Source of the DNA: Acanthaster planci
Taxonomy: Eukaryota > Echinodermata > Asteroidea > Valvatida > Acanthasteridae
DNA: 10,295 nt
NCBI RefSeq assembly: GCF_001949145.1
Contig: NW_019091558.1
Location: 278,286 to 288,580 of the forward strand
Direction of reading: 5' to 3'
This document shows, piece by piece, positions 7,665 to 10,295 of the stretch. The number at the start of each line of letters is the position of its first letter. Positions within the stretch are counted from its first letter, which is position 1. The position numbers were made by a program, and so were the translations under genes. Below the pieces are notes generated by a model. It ran no database searches and was not told where the DNA came from. It saw nothing but the letters and a program-made list of their open reading frames with translations.

Positions 7665-8338
7665 TGTTAGTGCTCAGTTATCCTTTAAATACAACAGCAA
7701 TTAATTATATACAAAATTATCCTCACGGGGAGGTAGTCCTACGTGGTCAACTGCACCAGGAACGTGATTAATCAACCTTATCCTTAACCTACACCAAGGT
7801 AACCCACACAGCATTCAGGGTAACCCTCACAATTAACCCTCACAGTGATCAGGGTAACCCTCACGGTGATCAGGGTTACCCTCAAGTCTAAATAAATAAT
7901 CTACCGATGGCTTATAACCGATAAGTCTTGACCACACAAGCAAATACAATCCTTGCAGTTATACAACACAACAGGGTAGACTTACATAACAATAATCTCT
8001 ACTGCCTTACTAAGCAACACAGTTCCCAAACTGCGACAAGGTTCAAGGTGACTAACAAGCGTCACCCCCTTTAAATTATGAAATAACACAGGTGCGTTAA
8101 GAAGGCGATTATAATAGTCCTCACTAGACTGTAATGAAAACTTGCACCCAGTAAACCTCAACAAGGAAAGCAAGCTCCCAGACCAGGACTGCAACCAACC
8201 GTCGCTATGCCAACAAGCATGGAACAACGGCGCACAATCCTTCTAGTCTAAGCTCCGCTAATTCCCCAATTAACTGGTTCACATGGGTTCCCTAACCCTA
8301 TAATCTACCACTTCTTAAATAAACAAGACTGTCTAACA
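7665..8338 (-). repeat. Candidate 3' LTR of the BEL/Pao element
   Basis: Read on the minus strand, the segment opens TGTTAGACAG (8338 downward) and closes AGCACTAACA (7665). This gives the TG...CA ends and a 6-bp terminal inverted repeat expected of an LTR. Its length of 674 nt is reasonable. On the internal side sits a G5 run two bases away, the normal place for a polypurine tract. The order pol, polypurine tract, LTR matches the minus-strand orientation of the pol remnant to the right. Against the call: no AATAAA or ATTAAA was found on the minus strand inside it, the matching 5' LTR is not in the window, and a 6-bp end match can arise by chance over this distance. Confidence 0.45.
7797..7887. 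repeat. Short tandem repeat, about 21-nt unit, inside the candidate LTR
   Basis: Variants of CAGGGTAACCCTCACAGTGAT recur four times: a degenerate copy near 7816, a truncated one at 7833-7849, and two full-register copies beginning at 7850 and 7871. The core AGGGTAACCCT is a palindrome apart from its central base; the last copy has AGGGTTACCCT. Confidence 0.85.
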
Positions 8339-8340
8339 AT

Positions 8341-8350
8341 CCCCCAATCT
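8341..8350 (-). promoter_or_regulatory. Candidate polypurine tract next to the LTR
   Basis: On the minus strand this reads AGATTGGGGG, followed by AT and then the LTR start TGTTAG. A G-run at this spot would prime plus-strand DNA synthesis in an LTR element. The tract is interrupted by TT, so it is weak. Confidence 0.35.
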
Positions 8351-8612
8351 TCAAAGAGATCTGATATAATCGGCAGCTCCGGCAACTGAGAACAAGCACC
8401 ACACTAACCGATCGCACCAGGTACACTTGAGGTAGATCCCCAACACCAGCGGTCGTAAGTCAGATTTAAACTCAAAACTCGCAAGACAGTACAAATCCAA
8501 TGTGCACCTCTGATTGGTTGCTGCGGGCATGTTTAATGCATGATTTAGATGGCCTGAATTATTAATGACCCAGACTAAACACAAGTCTGCACAGCTACCC
8601 TGTTTTGCCACA

Positions 8613-8661
8613 ATACACATGTACATGTACGTATGCACATATACATGTGCATGTACATGCA
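8613..8661. repeat. 49-nt strictly alternating purine-pyrimidine tract with palindromes
   Basis: Every odd position from 8613 to 8661 is a purine and every even one a pyrimidine, checked base by base. It contains the perfect palindromes ACATGTACATGT (8617-8628) and GCATGTACATGC (8649-8660), and an 8-bp inverted repeat at 8633-8640 and 8645-8652. Confidence 0.95.
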
Positions 8662-8889
8662 AGTGGCCAAAGGAGCTATTCACGGATAACGGCATTTTGT
8701 TATTTGAGATTCTGGAACAACTACTTGGAATCTTGAAAATGCTATGACATTAACGTATACGTACAACTTCACCAAACGAAAGACAAGTTTGTAGGCCACC
8801 TCGCTCACAAAATCTAGTTGCATGCGCGCTGGTCTGCTCGAGAAATCAGCTTCTCTCCGGGGTTGCCTTAACATCAAGCATGAGTCCTA

Positions 8890-10295
8890 CTAAAGATCAA
8901 CATGCATCCAATCAACATTGTCAGCTGCCTTGAGCTCCCGAATCGTCAGCCGGGATGGGTCGCATACTGGTTTGCCATTTGTCAACCAATTCTTGAAACA
9001 CAGGATCCATGCCACTGCCTTACAAAGACGGAGACAGCAGGATACCTATTCATAAGCTCATCAATCAGATTAGCATTATCCTTGGCATCAACAGCTCGAG
9101 AGGTTGTCTCCTGTTTCACTTCTATATCCTTGTCAAGCAGATTTGTCACTTCCGGTTCCATGGGCCACTGACTTTCGCTTTGCCAAAGGAATCTAGGTCC
9201 ATTCCTCCATTTATCTGACGACAACAGGCAGTCTGCATCGAGCCCCCTGGAAGCAATTGGCCGCATTGAGATCCGTACTTACGTAATGCCATTGCTCAGG
9301 TGATAATGCCTCATGGATTGTTGTCACTTCGTTTGGTTCCTGATGTACTGCAGGACAAGCATGCTGTCTGTCCAGAATATTAATTTGCTAATATCCAGAT
9401 CAGTCTCCTTCCTAAGCATGACATCCTGTCAAGCAGCAAGCACAGCCACAGACAGCTCAAGTCTTGGGATAGTCATTGCCTTCAGGGGTTCTAGACGCGA
9501 CTTGCCCATAACAAAACTGCAGTGGACCTTGCCAGTCGAATTGACAAAGCTGGCAAAGGACACACATTCATACGCATTCTTGGATGCACCCGAGAAGTGA
9601 TGCAGCTCACATTCTTGGACATCACCAAATCCATCGGAACCAAGCATCTGTCTATCTGAAACTTGAATAGTCATTCGAGACCGCCTTGCAACTTTATCCA
9701 ATGACTCGGGTTGCACTTTCCAGGGGCTCATCCCAACCCTTGTTGGTGATCCTGCATTCACTCTGGGCTTTGGACGTAAACTGATTCCCAGGGTGTCATC
9801 TTCAGCATCCCAGTGGATTCCAAAAGCTCGGTCTGCTGTTAGTGATTCTCGGTCCAGATCTACGCCTCTAAGAGTTTTTGCTCGCTCCTGCTGAGGGATG
9901 GCTTCCATGACCTTTCTGGAATTGCTTAACCACTTTGTTAAGCGGAACCCTCCACATGCCAGCAATTTTGTCAGTTGCTGAACTGTTTTGATTGCTTCTT
10001 CCTCCGACTTGACACTCTTCAAGCAATCATCAACATCCCAACAACGTCACGGTCAAACTTATCACCATTGTCATCAGCCATCCTTTGAAGGGCAAAGTTG
10101 GTACACCTTGGGCTCCAAACCCCGCCGAATGGATGCACAGTCATTCAGTAGATCTTTGGTAGCTGAGATACATCACCACCTGGCCACCAAAGGAACCTGA
10201 GTACGTCCCTGTGCTTCTCAACAACACCGACCTGGTGAAACTGTCAATAGTCCCAACTACACTTTTTTAATTAAGAAAGGTTGGTGATGAATGCT
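8890..10295 (-). pseudogene. BEL/Pao retrotransposon pol: RT, connector and RNase H remnant, broken
   Basis: Read right to left. RT sequence enters at the window edge (DVLRFLWWPGGD, a TGA at 10145-10147, then VHPFGGVWSP). The RT catalytic block appears as VDDCLKSV near 10034-10011, after a frameshift, with Asp where Tyr normally precedes VDD. An open 9429-10022 stretch follows with LLACGGFRLTKWLSNS, FGIHWD, LRPKPR, then a deletion of the usual 'DPLGF' connector segment, then FGDVQECELHHFSGAS and MGKSRLEPLKAMTIPRLEL, all diagnostic of Pao-type pol. A stop at 9429-9431 precedes RNase H-like sequence LIFWTDSMLVLQYIRN and a stop at 9324-9326. Frame changes lead through LSPEQWHYVSTDLNAAN, SRGLDADCLLSSDKW and AVAWILCFKNWL to LTIRELKAAD, where the match ends. 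Integrase is missing. Gag and protease would lie to the right. Family identity is secure; the copy is inactive. Confidence 0.9.

Larger units (their letters stand above)
8339..8889 (-). other. 3' internal non-coding region of the BEL/Pao element
   Basis: This lies between the truncated pol frame and the candidate LTR. No integrase sequence in the minus-strand sense could be found here, although an intact element would have well over a kilobase of it. The stretch may be residual 3' sequence, foreign insertion, or both. It contains the alternating purine-pyrimidine tract. Confidence 0.35.

Noticed and set aside
7797-7887. Possible CRISPR-like or telomere-like array
   Set aside because: There are no spacers of uniform length between the units, and the unit is not a telomeric hexamer; TAACCC appears only as part of the palindromic core. 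The context is eukaryotic.
8902-9218. Two overlapping plus-strand ORFs (8902-9171 and 9009-9218)
   Set aside because: Both are antisense to the recognisable minus-strand BEL/Pao sequence.
9313-9600. 95-codon plus-strand ORF over the BEL/Pao region
   Set aside because: It is antisense to clear Pao RNase H and connector motifs and has no motif of its own.

Overview
The window looks like intergenic or intronic DNA from an animal, most likely a marine invertebrate. Coding density is very low. The largest coherent protein signals are two decayed retroelements on the minus strand. One exon-like segment on the plus strand has canonical GT-AG splice signals. Palindromic ACATGTAC-type sequence recurs. 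Nothing resembles a prokaryotic operon, rRNA, tRNA or CRISPR array. DIRS-like and BEL/Pao elements together fit cnidarian, echinoderm, mollusc or cephalochordate genomes, but the sequence alone does not decide between them.

Positions 1 to about 2400 hold a DIRS-like (tyrosine-recombinase class) retrotransposon read right to left. A gag-like ORF1 (2114 to 789) is followed, with a 19-nt overlap, by the start of a reverse-transcriptase ORF2 (807 to beyond position 1). Both carry stops and frameshifts. An RT deletion scar coincides with a perfect 15-bp inverted repeat. The element's 5' end lies somewhere in the non-coding stretch right of 2114 and could not be fixed.

Positions 2700-7660 are mostly unassigned non-coding DNA. 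Within it are a TATA-like box with a short ATG segment ending at a strong splice donor (2925-2990), an exon-like segment at 4770-4888 whose peptide resembles the C-terminal end of a formin FH2 domain, a weak candidate for the next exon (5050-5137), and a CpG-rich patch with two 67-nt direct repeats (5488-5710).

Positions 7665-10295 fit the 3' part of a BEL/Pao LTR retrotransposon, also on the minus strand. Broken reverse transcriptase, connector and RNase H sequence enters from the right edge. It stops in the region that precedes the integrase, which is missing. About 550 nt of non-coding DNA follow, including a 49-nt strictly alternating purine-pyrimidine tract. Then come a G-rich polypurine-like tract and a 674-nt candidate 3' LTR bounded by TGTTAG and CTAACA, with a short tandem repeat inside.

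The two retroelements are independent insertions and neither can be autonomous as shown. The plus-strand exon is the only plausible piece of a host gene. No new multi-gene system was found.
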